Positions 8,157 to 15,858 are shown, counted from the first letter of the stretch. The stretch is 24,520 nt of DNA from DAIOHQ01 sp036744635 (GCA_036744635.1 DAIOHQ010000043.1:1-24520), one strand, 5' to 3'. The notes: generated by a model not told the origin, from the sequence alone. A program made the numbers and translations.

Positions 8157-8981
8157 ATGGACGCGAAAGTGCTTTATCTTTGTGCCGGCACGCAAAGCAG
8201 CGGCTCGACGCTGATCTCCTGGTGTTTTCTGCAGCGCCCCGACATGGATGGGTTTCTCGATCAGCGCGGGGACATTCTGCCGCACATTCCCGAGTCGTTT
8301 GCCCGGCCGTATGCGTGGTGCAAGTTCACCGTGAACTGTTTCCGGCTGGCCGAGGCGAGGATTCATTTCGAGGATGAGGGGTGGGAAGTGCGGCCACTGC
8401 TGGTGATCCGCGACGTGCGCGCGGTGCTGAACTCATTGATCAAGAAATCGTATGGCCGCAACGGCGTCACCGCCGAAGAGCCGCCGTTGCGCATGCGGCT
8501 GCGGCGGTTCAAGGAGGATTGGGAGCTGTTCCGCCAGCTTGGCTGGCCGATGATTCAATACGAGAAACTCATTGGGGCGCCGCAGGCGACGTTGCAAGAT
8601 GTCTGCCGGCAACTGGCGCTGCCTTGGGATACGGGAATGATGGAGTGGACCAAGGCCAAGAGTGACATTTCTGCGCCGGTGCATGGAAACGCCACGTTTC
8701 GGCAGACGGTGGGGAAGAGTCTGATCGAGACGATCAACCCGTCGCTGATTGAGTTGAAGACAGGCAATATTCCGCCGGAGGACCTGGATTGGCTGGAGCG
8801 GGAATTTGCGGAATTCAACCGGGCGTTCGGATATCCCGAGCACGCGCCGCGAACGCCATGGAAGGGCGAGCAGATGCGGGCCATCCCCCGCTGGGAGAAC
8901 ACGCGGCGGCATATGAAGAAGCAAAAGAAAAACCCCGTGCTGCGCGTGCTCCGGGCGATCACGCCGAAGAAGAAGTTATAA
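8157..8981 (+). CDS. Sulfotransferase family protein
   Basis: A 274-residue protein with a 5'-phosphosulfate-binding loop at residues 10-18 (AGTQSSGST, of the GxxxSGxT type) and a 3'-phosphate motif LLVIRDVRAVLNSL at about 80-95. Sulfotransferases transfer sulfate from PAPS to a hydroxyl or amine acceptor; the acceptor cannot be told from sequence. It has no signal peptide or membrane segment, and a basic C-terminal tail (KKQKKN, TPKKKL). It lies six bases after the metallothionein stop and converges with the HAD gene, the two stops being three bases apart. A distant relative with no PAPS activity is possible, but both motifs are intact. Confidence 0.85.
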   Translation: MDAKVLYLCAGTQSSGSTLISWCFLQRPDMDGFLDQRGDILPHIPESFARPYAWCKFTVNCFRLAEARIHFEDEGWEVRPLLVIRDVRAVLNSLIKKSYGRNGVTAEEPPLRMRLRRFKEDWELFRQLGWPMIQYEKLIGAPQATLQDVCRQLALPWDTGMMEWTKAKSDISAPVHGNATFRQTVGKSLIETINPSLIELKTGNIPPEDLDWLEREFAEFNRAFGYPEHAPRTPWKGEQMRAIPRWENTRRHMKKQKKNPVLRVLRAITPKKKL

Positions 8982-8984
8982 CAG

Positions 8985-9881
8985 CTACTTCTGTTTCCCC
9001 ATGATCAACAGCGCGATTGTCAGCGCCTGCAGGATGAGCGTGAACAGCAGCAGGTTGGGAAGCGCCTGCGCATCGGCGCGGTAGAGATACGCGAAGAACA
9101 GCGATGCCAGGGCAACCACCTGCACGATTCCGGCGAACAGCTTGGAGACGGAAAAATCCGTGTGCTCCAGCTCGCGCTGGCGGCGCAGCTCGTGCAGGAT
9201 TTGCTCGGTTGCGTTCTGAATCGCGAGCAGGGGGTTGGATGGCGTGGCTTGGGGAAGGGCGACGGGACCGTTGGCCTGATCCACGATGCGCTGCGGTCGC
9301 GGCTCATGCATGTTCTGTTCGATGTAATCCATCGCCTCCTTGAGTGTGGCCGTGGTCTTCTCCGGCTGCACGTTCGCAGGTGCGTCCGCGGCCGGTGACG
9401 CGGCCAGCGCGGGATCCCGAAAGAGAATCGTCCGGCAACCAGCGGTTGCGCCGGCTTCGATATCGCGCGGGGCATCCCCAATCAGCCAGCTCTTCAACGG
9501 GTCAATCGCCAGCGCCTCGGCCGCGGCCAGCAGCATTCCCGCCTTCGGCTTGCGGGCATCGCTTTCCTTGCGATAGCTCTCCACCGTCGCTTCCGGGTGG
9601 AACGGGCAAAACTCGTGTCGGTCGATGATGGCCGCGGAGTTTTCGTTCAGCAGCAGCTTGTCCATCTTCGCATTGACGGCGCGGACGGCGTTTTCATCGA
9701 ACATTCCCCGCGCTACGCCCGATTGGTTGGAGACGGTGACCACGGCAAATCCCAGTGACCGCGCCCGCGCGACGGCGTCGGCCGCGCCCTCGATCAGCTT
9801 CACCTGCTCGGGATCGCCGAGGTAACCATCACTGACGATGAGCGTGTTATCCCGGTCGAAGAATATGGCTGGACGTTTCAT
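8985..9881 (-). CDS. HAD-IIIA hydrolase (GmhB/HisB-N-like) with C-terminal membrane anchor
   Basis: A 298-residue protein. The first ~170 residues are a HAD phosphatase like D-glycero-D-manno-heptose-1,7-bisphosphate phosphatase: FFDRDNTL (DxDxT), VTVSNQSGVARG (Ser motif), ARKPKAGM (Lys motif) and LIGDAPRDIEAG (metal-binding Asp). The CPFHPE half of the GmhB zinc site is present, but the usual second CxC is replaced by SDA before RKPK, so zinc binding is doubtful. The rest is a low-complexity linker, a helix (QNATEQILHELRRQREL) and two transmembrane helices ending at GKQK, so the phosphatase is probably membrane-tethered. The ATG at 9881 was chosen over a longer frame. It is divergent from the antiporter gene. 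Confidence 0.82.
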   Translation of the reverse strand: MKRPAIFFDRDNTLIVSDGYLGDPEQVKLIEGAADAVARARSLGFAVVTVSNQSGVARGMFDENAVRAVNAKMDKLLLNENSAAIIDRHEFCPFHPEATVESYRKESDARKPKAGMLLAAAEALAIDPLKSWLIGDAPRDIEAGATAGCRTILFRDPALAASPAADAPANVQPEKTTATLKEAMDYIEQNMHEPRPQRIVDQANGPVALPQATPSNPLLAIQNATEQILHELRRQRELEHTDFSVSKLFAGIVQVVALASLFFAYLYRADAQALPNLLLFTLILQALTIALLIMGKQK

Positions 9882-9968
9882 GTTATGTTGCGGATTATGC
9901 CTGTCGAAGCCCCGCATGTACATGCGGCCGCCGGCAATGCGATTGAGATGTGAGGGTTATGAGGTGCA

Positions 9969-11678
9969 ATGTCAGGCCTGAATTCGCACGAAATTGTCGT
10001 CATGTTCCTCGCCATCGGGGCCCTGCTCACGGTTGCGCGGATTTTCGGGGAGCTGGCGCAGAAACTCAGCCAGCCGGCGGTGCTGGGAGAACTGCTGGCC
10101 GGCGTTGTGCTGGGGCCGACGCTACTCGGGCACTTCTTCCCGCAGTGGCAGGGATTCGTTTTTCCCTCCACTGGAAACAACCCGATCGTACTGGATGGTC
10201 TCACCACGGTGGCGATCGCGTTGTTCCTTCTGGTGGCGGGTATTGAAGTCGATCTCTCCACTATCTGGCGGCAGGGCAAAACCGCGGCGCTGGTCGGAAT
10301 CTGGGGCATGTTGGTGCCCTTTGGCATGGGCCTGGCGATGGCGTGGTATATGCCGCGCGTGCTTGGCCGCACCGAAGCGGCCAGCGCACTGACGTTCGCG
10401 CTGTTCTTCGCCACCGCGATGTCAATTTCCGCGCTGCCGGTGATCGCCAAGACCCTGATGGATTTATACCTGTACCGCAGCGACATGGGGATGATCGTCA
10501 TCGCCGCGGCGATCTTCAACGACATCGTCGGCTGGATCGTCTTCGCGATTATTCTGGGCATGATGGGGACGGCATCCGGCCAAGCCCATATGAGCATCGG
10601 CTGGACCATCGGACTAACCCTCGGGTTCGCCGGCTTTATGCTCACCATCGGCCGCTGGCTGATCGACCGCGCCCTGGTGCTGGTTCAGGCCTATGCGACC
10701 TGGCCGGGCGGCGTGCTGGGGTTTGCCCTGTCGCTGGCGCTGTTCGGCGCGGCCTTCACCGAATGGATCGGCGTCCACGCCATCTTCGGATCGTTTCTTG
10801 TCGGCGTCGCCATCGGCGATTCGCCGCACCTTCGCGAGCGCACCCGCACCACCATCGACCAGTTCATCTCCTTCATTTTCGCCCCGCTGTTTTTCGCCAG
10901 CGTGGGATTGCGGGTGAATTTTGCCGCTAATTTTGACTTTCTCCTTGTTCTGATCGTGCTGGTGGTGGCGTGCGCCGGCAAGATATTGGGCTGCAGCATC
11001 GGCGCGAGGATGGCCCGCATGCCCAAACGCGAGGCGTGGGCGGTGGCGTTCGGCATGAATGCGCGCGGGAGCATGGAGATCATCCTTGGCCTGTTGGCGC
11101 TGCAGTTCGGGTTGATTCACGAGCAGATGTTCGTGGCGCTGGTGGTGATGGCGCTGGTGACTTCGATGATCAGCGGGCCGGCGATGCAGCGCCTGCTGCA
11201 GAAAAAGCGGCCGCTGCGCCTGGTCGATTTCGTTCAGGGCAAAGCCTTCCTCGGCAAGCTCAAGGCGCGCGATCGGCGCGGCGCCATCCGGGAACTGGCC
11301 GAGGCCGTCGCGGGAGCATCACAGCTCAGCGCTGACGCTGTCGATCATGCCGTCTGGCGGCGCGAGCGGACAATGTCCACCGGATTGCGCAATGGTGTCG
11401 CCGTCCCGCACGCCCGGCTGTATTCGCTGAATGCGCCGCTGGTTGGTGTTGGATTTTCCGAGGAGGGGATCGACTTCGACGCCTCGGATGGCGAGCCGGC
11501 CCACGTGATTTTCCTCATGCTCACCCCCGCGAGCGAGACTGCCGCGCAACTGCACCTCTTGCGCGATATCGCCCGCACCTTTCAAAAGGAGGGAATGGTC
11601 GGCCGCGCCATGGAAACCGCCAACGCCACCGAATTCATGGCCATGCTCAACGCCAACGAAGTGAAGCCGGCAAGCTGA
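9969..11678 (+). CDS. CPA2-family cation:proton antiporter with C-terminal PTS EIIA domain
   Basis: A 569-residue protein. Residues about 1-400 form 12-13 transmembrane helices of a Kef-type (CPA2) antiporter: LSQPAVLGELLAGVVLGPTLLG, FLLVAGIEVD, AIFNDIVGWIVFAIIL (ND motif in the ion-binding helix) and LFFASVGLRV. The C-terminus (about 420-569) is a PTS EIIA type-2-like domain with the phospho-histidine motif GVAVPHAR (His481). Such fusions are common; the EIIA part is thought to regulate transport by phosphorylation or nucleotides. GAGG lies four bases before the ATG, slightly close. No PTS enzyme I or HPr is nearby. It likely exports Na+ or K+ in exchange for protons at the inner membrane. 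Confidence 0.92.
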   Translation: MSGLNSHEIVVMFLAIGALLTVARIFGELAQKLSQPAVLGELLAGVVLGPTLLGHFFPQWQGFVFPSTGNNPIVLDGLTTVAIALFLLVAGIEVDLSTIWRQGKTAALVGIWGMLVPFGMGLAMAWYMPRVLGRTEAASALTFALFFATAMSISALPVIAKTLMDLYLYRSDMGMIVIAAAIFNDIVGWIVFAIILGMMGTASGQAHMSIGWTIGLTLGFAGFMLTIGRWLIDRALVLVQAYATWPGGVLGFALSLALFGAAFTEWIGVHAIFGSFLVGVAIGDSPHLRERTRTTIDQFISFIFAPLFFASVGLRVNFAANFDFLLVLIVLVVACAGKILGCSIGARMARMPKREAWAVAFGMNARGSMEIILGLLALQFGLIHEQMFVALVVMALVTSMISGPAMQRLLQKKRPLRLVDFVQGKAFLGKLKARDRRGAIRELAEAVAGASQLSADAVDHAVWRRERTMSTGLRNGVAVPHARLYSLNAPLVGVGFSEEGIDFDASDGEPAHVIFLMLTPASETAAQLHLLRDIARTFQKEGMVGRAMETANATEFMAMLNANEVKPAS

Positions 11679-11690
11679 CGGTTGAGCGCA

Positions 11691-11721
11691 GAAAAACAGG
11701 ACCCGCGGGTGCAGGTCCTGT
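11691..11721 (-). terminator. Rho-independent terminator of the ECF-sigma operon
   Basis: An 8-bp perfect stem (ACAGGACC at 11696-11703 and GGTCCTGT at 11714-11721) with a 10-base loop. Read on the minus strand, the stem is followed directly by TTTTTC. This is a classic intrinsic terminator for the minus-strand gene ending at 11748. On the plus strand no T run follows, so the antiporter gene is not clearly terminated here. Confidence 0.8.
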
Positions 11722-11747
11722 GGAGGTGCGAAGTGGTGCCTTCTCGG

Positions 11748-12308
11748 CTACGGCCTCGCCGGCCGGGCGGTTTCCGCTGGCGCCGGCGGCGCGCCTTCTG
11801 GGGCGCTGGTCATCAACATCACCAACTGCTCCATCGCCTTGTCCGGCTGGTTCGAGCTCTTGTACAGGTCGATTAGTTGCAGGCGGATGGCGCGCTGGAC
11901 CGGCTCGTTCTTTACGTTGGGGAGCATCTTGTTGAAGAACTCGATGGCTGCCTCAGCGCCCTTGTGCTTCATCACTTCGCTGGCCGTTATTACCGCGGCG
12001 ATGCCGGATGCGGACGGATCGCGGGCCATCCGGGTGTAGCGGTCAACCACATCGAGATACCCCCGCATCATTTCAACCTGGGCCATTTCCGGCGGCCGCG
12101 GGCGGTCGCCGCCGCCATCGGGTCTCTCCCCGCGCCCGGGACCGTCCGGCCGCTCGCCTCTGGGTGGCCCATCCGGCCGATCCCCGCGCTCGCCCCGCTC
12201 ACCGCGCTCGCCGCCCGGCGGCGGGCCACCCGGACGATCCTCCGCCCGAACCGGCGCCGCCATCAGTCCCATTCCCAGCAATGCCATCATCAACCATGTG
12301 CGTTTCAT
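11748..12308 (-). CDS. Secreted Gly/Arg/Pro-rich hypothetical protein
   Basis: A 186-residue protein with a signal peptide ending after VRA (residue 22). Residues ~24-74 are nearly pure Gly, Arg, Glu, Pro and Asp with short repeats (GERGERGERGDRPDG, RGERPDG twice); three-residue periodicity in part recalls collagen-like sequence but is not strict Gly-X-Y. The second half is helical (YLDVVDRYTRMARD, AAIEFFNKMLPNV, IRLQLIDLYKSSNQPDKAMEQLVML), like a TPR-type helical pair. AAAGGAGAA precedes the ATG at 12308. It is the last gene of the ECF-sigma operon, 30 bases after the anti-sigma candidate, ending at the terminator. Function unknown; perhaps a cell-envelope scaffold. Confidence 0.75.
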   Translation of the reverse strand: MKRTWLMMALLGMGLMAAPVRAEDRPGGPPPGGERGERGERGDRPDGPPRGERPDGPGRGERPDGGGDRPRPPEMAQVEMMRGYLDVVDRYTRMARDPSASGIAAVITASEVMKHKGAEAAIEFFNKMLPNVKNEPVQRAIRLQLIDLYKSSNQPDKAMEQLVMLMTSAPEGAPPAPAETARPARP

Positions 12309-12338
12309 ACATTCTCCTTTCAAGAGATAAGTTCTGTT

Positions 12339-12713
12339 TCACGATTCGTCGTCATCCACCGTGGCCGAGTACCATCCTTCCAACTTCGGCAGCCCCGGAA
12401 GCGCCAACTGCTGATAGGGGGGTACAACTTCGATTGCGGGAAGTGAAGGCATGGCAGGGGGCGTCAGGCTCTCGACCTGCTCCGCCAACACCGTCGGCGG
12501 CGAAGTCACAGTCGGCTTCGGGCGATACATCCAGAGCGCCACCGCGATGGACGCCGCCAGTGCCGGCGCCGCCAGCAACCACCATCTCCGCTGCGAAAAC
12601 CGCGGCAATACCCGCTGCGGCCGTAGAACATCCGCGGCCAGATCGCCGTCATAGGCGAGCTTGTCGTACTCGGCCTTGGCCGCCTGAAAATGTCCTCGCA
12701 AGATCCGGCTCAT
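12339..12713 (-). CDS. Candidate anti-sigma factor, single-pass membrane protein
   Basis: A 124-residue protein with one transmembrane helix (about residues 44-63, WWLLAAPALAASIAVALW), a short cytoplasmic N-terminus of about 43 residues and a proline-rich exported tail. It follows the sigma factor by only 9 bases, preceded by AGAGAAG. That topology and position are typical of anti-sigma factors, but it lacks the HxxxCxxC zinc motif. I cannot recognise the family by sequence alone. The role is inferred from context; a small structural membrane protein is the main alternative. Confidence 0.6.
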   Translation of the reverse strand: MSRILRGHFQAAKAEYDKLAYDGDLAADVLRPQRVLPRFSQRRWWLLAAPALAASIAVALWMYRPKPTVTSPPTVLAEQVESLTPPAMPSLPAIEVVPPYQQLALPGLPKLEGWYSATVDDDES

Positions 12714-12722
12714 GATCTTCTC

Positions 12723-13259
12723 TCAGCGCTTTTCTGCCTGCTGTTCGAGGCGCTGCCGCAATACCCGAAGCGCCTGGAATACGGTCGCTTTCACCGTGCC
12801 GCTGGCGCACCCCATGGCCGCCGCGGTCTCTTCCACCGACAAGCCTTCAAAAAACCGCAGCACGATCGCTTCTCGCTGCCGTTGCGGAAGCTCGTGAAGC
12901 AATTCACCAAGCCGTAGGCGTTCTTCGGCATTGGCGGCGAGTTCCAACGGCCCGGCACGGTGTTCCTGCGACTGTTCGGCGGCATCGCCGGCCTCGGGAA
13001 TGTGGCGGGCGCGCCGCATTTCCCGCACCACGTTGATCGCGATCCCCATCGACCAGGTGCGAAGCTGGCTCGCCCCACGAAAGGACGCAAGATTTCGCAG
13101 AAATCGAACCGCCGTCTCCTGCACCGCTTCGCGTGCCCGCTCGTGGTCCCCGAGCAAGCTTACGCAAAGGCGAAACCACGGATCGGCCAGCTCCCGCAGC
13201 AAAACCTCGCATGCGCTGCGGTCACCGCGCTGCGCCTTGTGCAGGAGTGTTTCATCCAC
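12723..13259 (-). CDS. ECF-type RNA polymerase sigma-70 family factor
   Basis: A 178-residue protein with sigma region 2 at about residues 15-85 (LADPWFRLCVSLLGDHERAREAVQETAVRFL, then RTWSMGIAINVVREMRRARH) and sigma region 4 at about 120-172 (LPQRQREAIVLRFFEGLSVEETAAAMG, SGTVKATVFQALRVLRQRLE). It lacks region 3, as ECF sigmas do. Start codon is GTG at 13259; no other start lies in frame upstream, and the next Met would remove region 2. Downstream genes are a membrane protein (candidate anti-sigma) and a secreted protein, so this unit probably reports an envelope signal. Target promoters are unknown, and I found no autoregulatory motif I trust. Confidence 0.9.
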   Translation of the reverse strand: MDETLLHKAQRGDRSACEVLLRELADPWFRLCVSLLGDHERAREAVQETAVRFLRNLASFRGASQLRTWSMGIAINVVREMRRARHIPEAGDAAEQSQEHRAGPLELAANAEERLRLGELLHELPQRQREAIVLRFFEGLSVEETAAAMGCASGTVKATVFQALRVLRQRLEQQAEKR

Positions 13260-13414
13260 GGTTGTCGTTCGCTCCGCCGGAAGTTGAGTGAGGGTCTCGA
13301 GCCAAACGTTTAGTGGGGGAATGGAATTCGCGCAGAATTTTCCGCCGTGCGACGTTCACCCCTGTCGTCGTGACGCTAATTCCATGCCTGCCCGGGACAT
13401 CGAGACTGACTGAT

Positions 13415-14446
13415 TCACTTCTTTTTCTCGTCGATTCCCCAGGCTTCGGTGAATTCTTTGAGGTGTTTCTTCAACAACGCGATGTTTTCCGCCGGGGTTT
13501 TCTGATGGGTTTCTTCCAGCATCTTGTCGGCGCTGCCGGCCGTTTCTTTCAGGAGGGCGACCGCCTGTTCGCGCTGCTCGATCTCTGATTTTAGATTGGC
13601 AACTTTTTGCTGATTCTGCTCGGCCACTTGCGTCTTTTCTTCTTCGCCAACCGGCAATTCCGGATGCTTGGCGCGCGAAGCGGCCTGCTGCAGCTTCTCT
13701 TTGGAAGCATCCTGCTGCTTCTTTACCTCCGCCTCACCGTTGTGCGCCTCCTTGGCGGCGTCGCGGGCGGCCTGGGCTTCGTTCTTCTTGTCAGCGCTGA
13801 ACTGCTCGCGATCTTCCTTGGCGACGTCGGCCGGAGGATTCTTTGCCGCGGCGTTGGCCTCCTTGGCGGCGGCTTCCTGTTTCGCCGCCTCGTCGCGGGC
13901 CTGCTTGATCTGATCGTCCAATCCCTTGATCTCTTCTGCGATCGATTTCTGCTCATCCTCCGCCTGCTTAACAATCGACTCCCGTTCATCCTTCGACAGG
14001 ATCTTTTTGCCATCCTTGAGGGCAGCCTCAGATTCCTTGAGCTGGGTCTTGTTCGCCTCAAGCTCATCCTGGTTCTTCTTGAGCTGCTTACCGTTGTCCT
14101 CCTTCATCTGATCGGCCATCTGCTCCATCATCTGCCCGGCGTACGCTTCCCAGGCGGCGGAGCTCAGCCACGACCACTCTTCCTCAGACAGGCCGTGCTT
14201 CTTCAGATTTTCCTTGAATTTCTCATTGGTCTTGGCCGCAACCGCAAGTGCGGCATAGCCGGAAGAAGATCCTTCAACCGCTTTTCCCGCGGCCTTCAGG
14301 GAGGAGACATAATCCTTCATCACCTCGATATAGTTCGTGAGCTGTTTCTCGGTGAACTTGCCGTCCTTGGGCGGCTGCCAGTCGGCCGATGCAGTTGAGA
14401 CGGTGAAAGACAGCAAGCAGCCGATAATCAAGATTCGTTGCAGCAT
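13415..14446 (-). CDS. Secreted coiled-coil protein of unknown function
   Basis: A 343-residue protein with a signal peptide cut after TASA (about residue 21) and then almost entirely Ala, Lys, Glu and Gln helical sequence with heptad-like spacing: KFTEKQLTNYIEVMKDY, then QLKKNQDELEANKTQLKESE, DEQKSIAEEIKGLDDQI, KVANLKSEIEQREQAV and a KKK terminus. The long coiled coil suggests a periplasmic or surface structural or adaptor protein. I recognise no catalytic motif. ATG 14446 has AAAGG six bases upstream and starts the signal peptide directly; an ATG at 14479 would add eleven residues. It is divergent from the lipoprotein at 14582 with about 135 bases between them. Confidence 0.75.
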   Translation of the reverse strand: MLQRILIIGCLLSFTVSTASADWQPPKDGKFTEKQLTNYIEVMKDYVSSLKAAGKAVEGSSSGYAALAVAAKTNEKFKENLKKHGLSEEEWSWLSSAAWEAYAGQMMEQMADQMKEDNGKQLKKNQDELEANKTQLKESEAALKDGKKILSKDERESIVKQAEDEQKSIAEEIKGLDDQIKQARDEAAKQEAAAKEANAAAKNPPADVAKEDREQFSADKKNEAQAARDAAKEAHNGEAEVKKQQDASKEKLQQAASRAKHPELPVGEEEKTQVAEQNQQKVANLKSEIEQREQAVALLKETAGSADKMLEETHQKTPAENIALLKKHLKEFTEAWGIDEKKK

Positions 14447-14581
14447 ATGAAGCCTTTGCAAGGGATAGGGAGATGTCATACGCAAATCGCCTTCTGCGTC
14501 AGAATTGCACAGTATATTTTGCCGGCCGGGGATATGCCACAGCTTTCGTTTGCACAGGCTTTGACATAAGCTTCTGACACT

Positions 14582-15214
14582 ATGCGGATACGAAATTTCG
14601 TCGCGATCGTGGTGCTGATGATGCTTGCGGGCTGTTCCGGGGGTGATGGGCAAGGTGGGGGCGCGGCAACTCCCAAACAGGCGCTGGCATCCTACGCGAG
14701 CGCGCTGGAGCAGGGGAAGCTGGAGGCGGTGAAGGCGTGCTTGGCCACCGATACCGATGCGCAGCGCGAATTCAACGCAGCGCTTACCGATATGCTGGCG
14801 GCGACGCAGAAACTGCAAGCGGCGGCCAGGCAGAAATTCAACAAGGATGACGCCAAGCAACTTACTGTCAGCGGTGGGGCGGACAAGGACAGCTTGCGGC
14901 GGTTTCAGGATGGGGAAGAAAAAATTGAGGGTACTTCCGCGAAGCTGACCAGCAGCACCGGCACGACAATGGAATTTGTCAAATCGGGTGCGGATTGGAA
15001 AATCGTGCCGCAAGCGCCGGGGGGCGGCACGTTGGAATCAGCAACGGCGTCGCTACGGAAGGTAGCCAGTGCGCTCGATGACATCGCGGGGGGCATCAGC
15101 GACGGCACAATCAAGGATGTGGCCACGGCGCGGGCAACCCTGGCCCGCAAGGCGTTTGTGGCGGCCGCGCCACTGGCACCCGCGACCAACCCGGCAACAA
15201 GTCCGATCCAATGA
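14582..15214 (+). CDS. Lipoprotein of unknown function
   Basis: A 210-residue lipoprotein with lipobox LAGC (Cys18) after a hydrophobic N-terminus. The mature part opens with a Gly-rich linker and a helical region (PKQALASYASALEQGKLEAVKACL, ALTDMLAATQKLQAAARQKF), then a short beta segment (MEFVKSGADWKIVPQAPG), a pattern seen in NTF2-like or DUF4878-type lipoproteins, then an Ala-rich tail. The V-K-S-G-A-D-W-K-I-V stretch is typical of the last strand of such folds. It faces away from the coiled-coil gene. I claim no precise function. The MITE-like repeat starts a few bases after its stop. Confidence 0.75.
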   Translation: MRIRNFVAIVVLMMLAGCSGGDGQGGGAATPKQALASYASALEQGKLEAVKACLATDTDAQREFNAALTDMLAATQKLQAAARQKFNKDDAKQLTVSGGADKDSLRRFQDGEEKIEGTSAKLTSSTGTTMEFVKSGADWKIVPQAPGGGTLESATASLRKVASALDDIAGGISDGTIKDVATARATLARKAFVAAAPLAPATNPATSPIQ

Positions 15215-15221
15215 AATTGCT

Positions 15222-15369
15222 CACATCTGGGCAATGGGTCAGGTTGAAATTTATGGGTGCCACAGGTCGCGGTACTCCGAGACCTGTGCCGCATAGCGAC
15301 GCAGTAAGACACAGGTCTGCGAGTACGCCCGACCCGTGGCACCCAAACTGACCCACTACCCACATCTGG
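15222..15369. mobile_element. MITE-like palindromic element with 9-bp direct repeats
   Basis: Between two copies of CACATCTGG (15222-15230 and 15361-15369) lies a 130-bp element (15231-15360). Its ends carry TGGGTCAG and its complement CTGACCCA (15235-15242 and 15348-15355). Inside, a 37-base arm at 15254-15290 is the imperfect reverse complement of 15308-15345 (only about five differences or indels), with a 17-base loop at 15291-15307. Such a palindrome flanked by short direct repeats is the form of a non-autonomous transposable element (MITE). It encodes no protein. The direct repeats may be target-site duplications. Confidence 0.6.
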
Positions 15370-15383
15370 CTGCCTTCTGCGGT

Positions 15384-15460
15384 GAATTTTTCCAGGTTAT
15401 CCCCAATTTTGCTCCCATGGTGGATGACTTCCCGTGGATAACTTGGGCTTGGAAAAATTC
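15384..15460. repeat. AT-rich inverted repeat with DnaA-box-like 9-mers
   Basis: GAATTTTTCCA at 15384-15394 is repeated inverted at 15450-15460. Just inside the arms are TTATCCCCA (15397-15405) and, on the minus strand, TTATCCACG (15433-15441), each one base away from the TTATCCACA DnaA-box consensus. Two near-boxes with no replication gene nearby are weak evidence for an origin, so this could equally be an operator. The feature lies between the MITE-like element and the dcd promoter. Confidence 0.35.
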
Positions 15461-15561
15461 TCCGCGTGTGTGGAAATTTTTTGTGTTACGCTAAATCTTG
15501 TCAAGTTCTTCTGTTACCACCTTCGGGAGCGCAATTCATCCAATATTTAGTAAAGAGATCG

Positions 15562-15589
15562 TTGACGCATACAAGATGTAGTGTATAGT
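15562..15589 (+). promoter_or_regulatory. Sigma70-type promoter upstream of dcd
   Basis: TTGACG at 15562-15567 is followed after a 16-base spacer by TATAGT (15584-15589), a good match to TTGACA/TATAAT. Transcription would begin near 15596 and read toward dcd, leaving a leader of about 260 bases. It is the best promoter-like match in the gap and plausibly serves dcd and the lipoprotein genes behind it. Confidence 0.55.
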
Positions 15590-15595
15590 CCCCAA

Positions 15596-15858
15596 CGAAG
15601 TGAAGTTTGTTGGACGAATCAGGTAATTGAGGTGCTTTCAGCCGCATTCCGGGCCGAAACGGCACCGAAATTGCGGCAGGAACAAGAGTTGTGAAAATGG
15701 GCGGCGAGCCGCTCGTCAGGTCGGGGTTGGGAGTGATTTTTTTCGGGAATTTTCGTCGTCAGGATGATGACGGACAACGTGGCTGGGTGGCCGCACGGCA
15801 GTCGGGAGATGGAATTTCCCGCCAGTACGCGTAGGCCGCCGCAAAAGCAGGCAGGTCC
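15596..15858 (+). ncRNA. Candidate structured 5' leader of dcd
   Basis: The ~260-base leader contains several hairpins. A stem GCCGCA/TGCGGC (15641-15646 and 15672-15677) encloses a smaller one GCCG-AAA-CGGC (15653-15663). GCGG-CGAG-CCGC lies at 15701-15712. A seven-T run follows near 15737-15743. CGTCGTCA/TGATGACG (15754-15761 and 15765-15772, one G-U pair) then forms another hairpin ahead of the start. No known riboswitch is recognised; in particular the cobalamin-box sequence is not visible. It may be an attenuator or a nucleotide-sensing RNA, but that is inference. Confidence 0.35.

Noticed and set aside
15384..15460. Chromosome origin
   Set aside because: Only two near-match DnaA boxes and no dnaA, dnaN or gyrB gene nearby.
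15596..15858. Cobalamin riboswitch before dcd/nrdJ
   Set aside because: Attractive because NrdJ uses B12, but the conserved B12-box and core elements are not visible.
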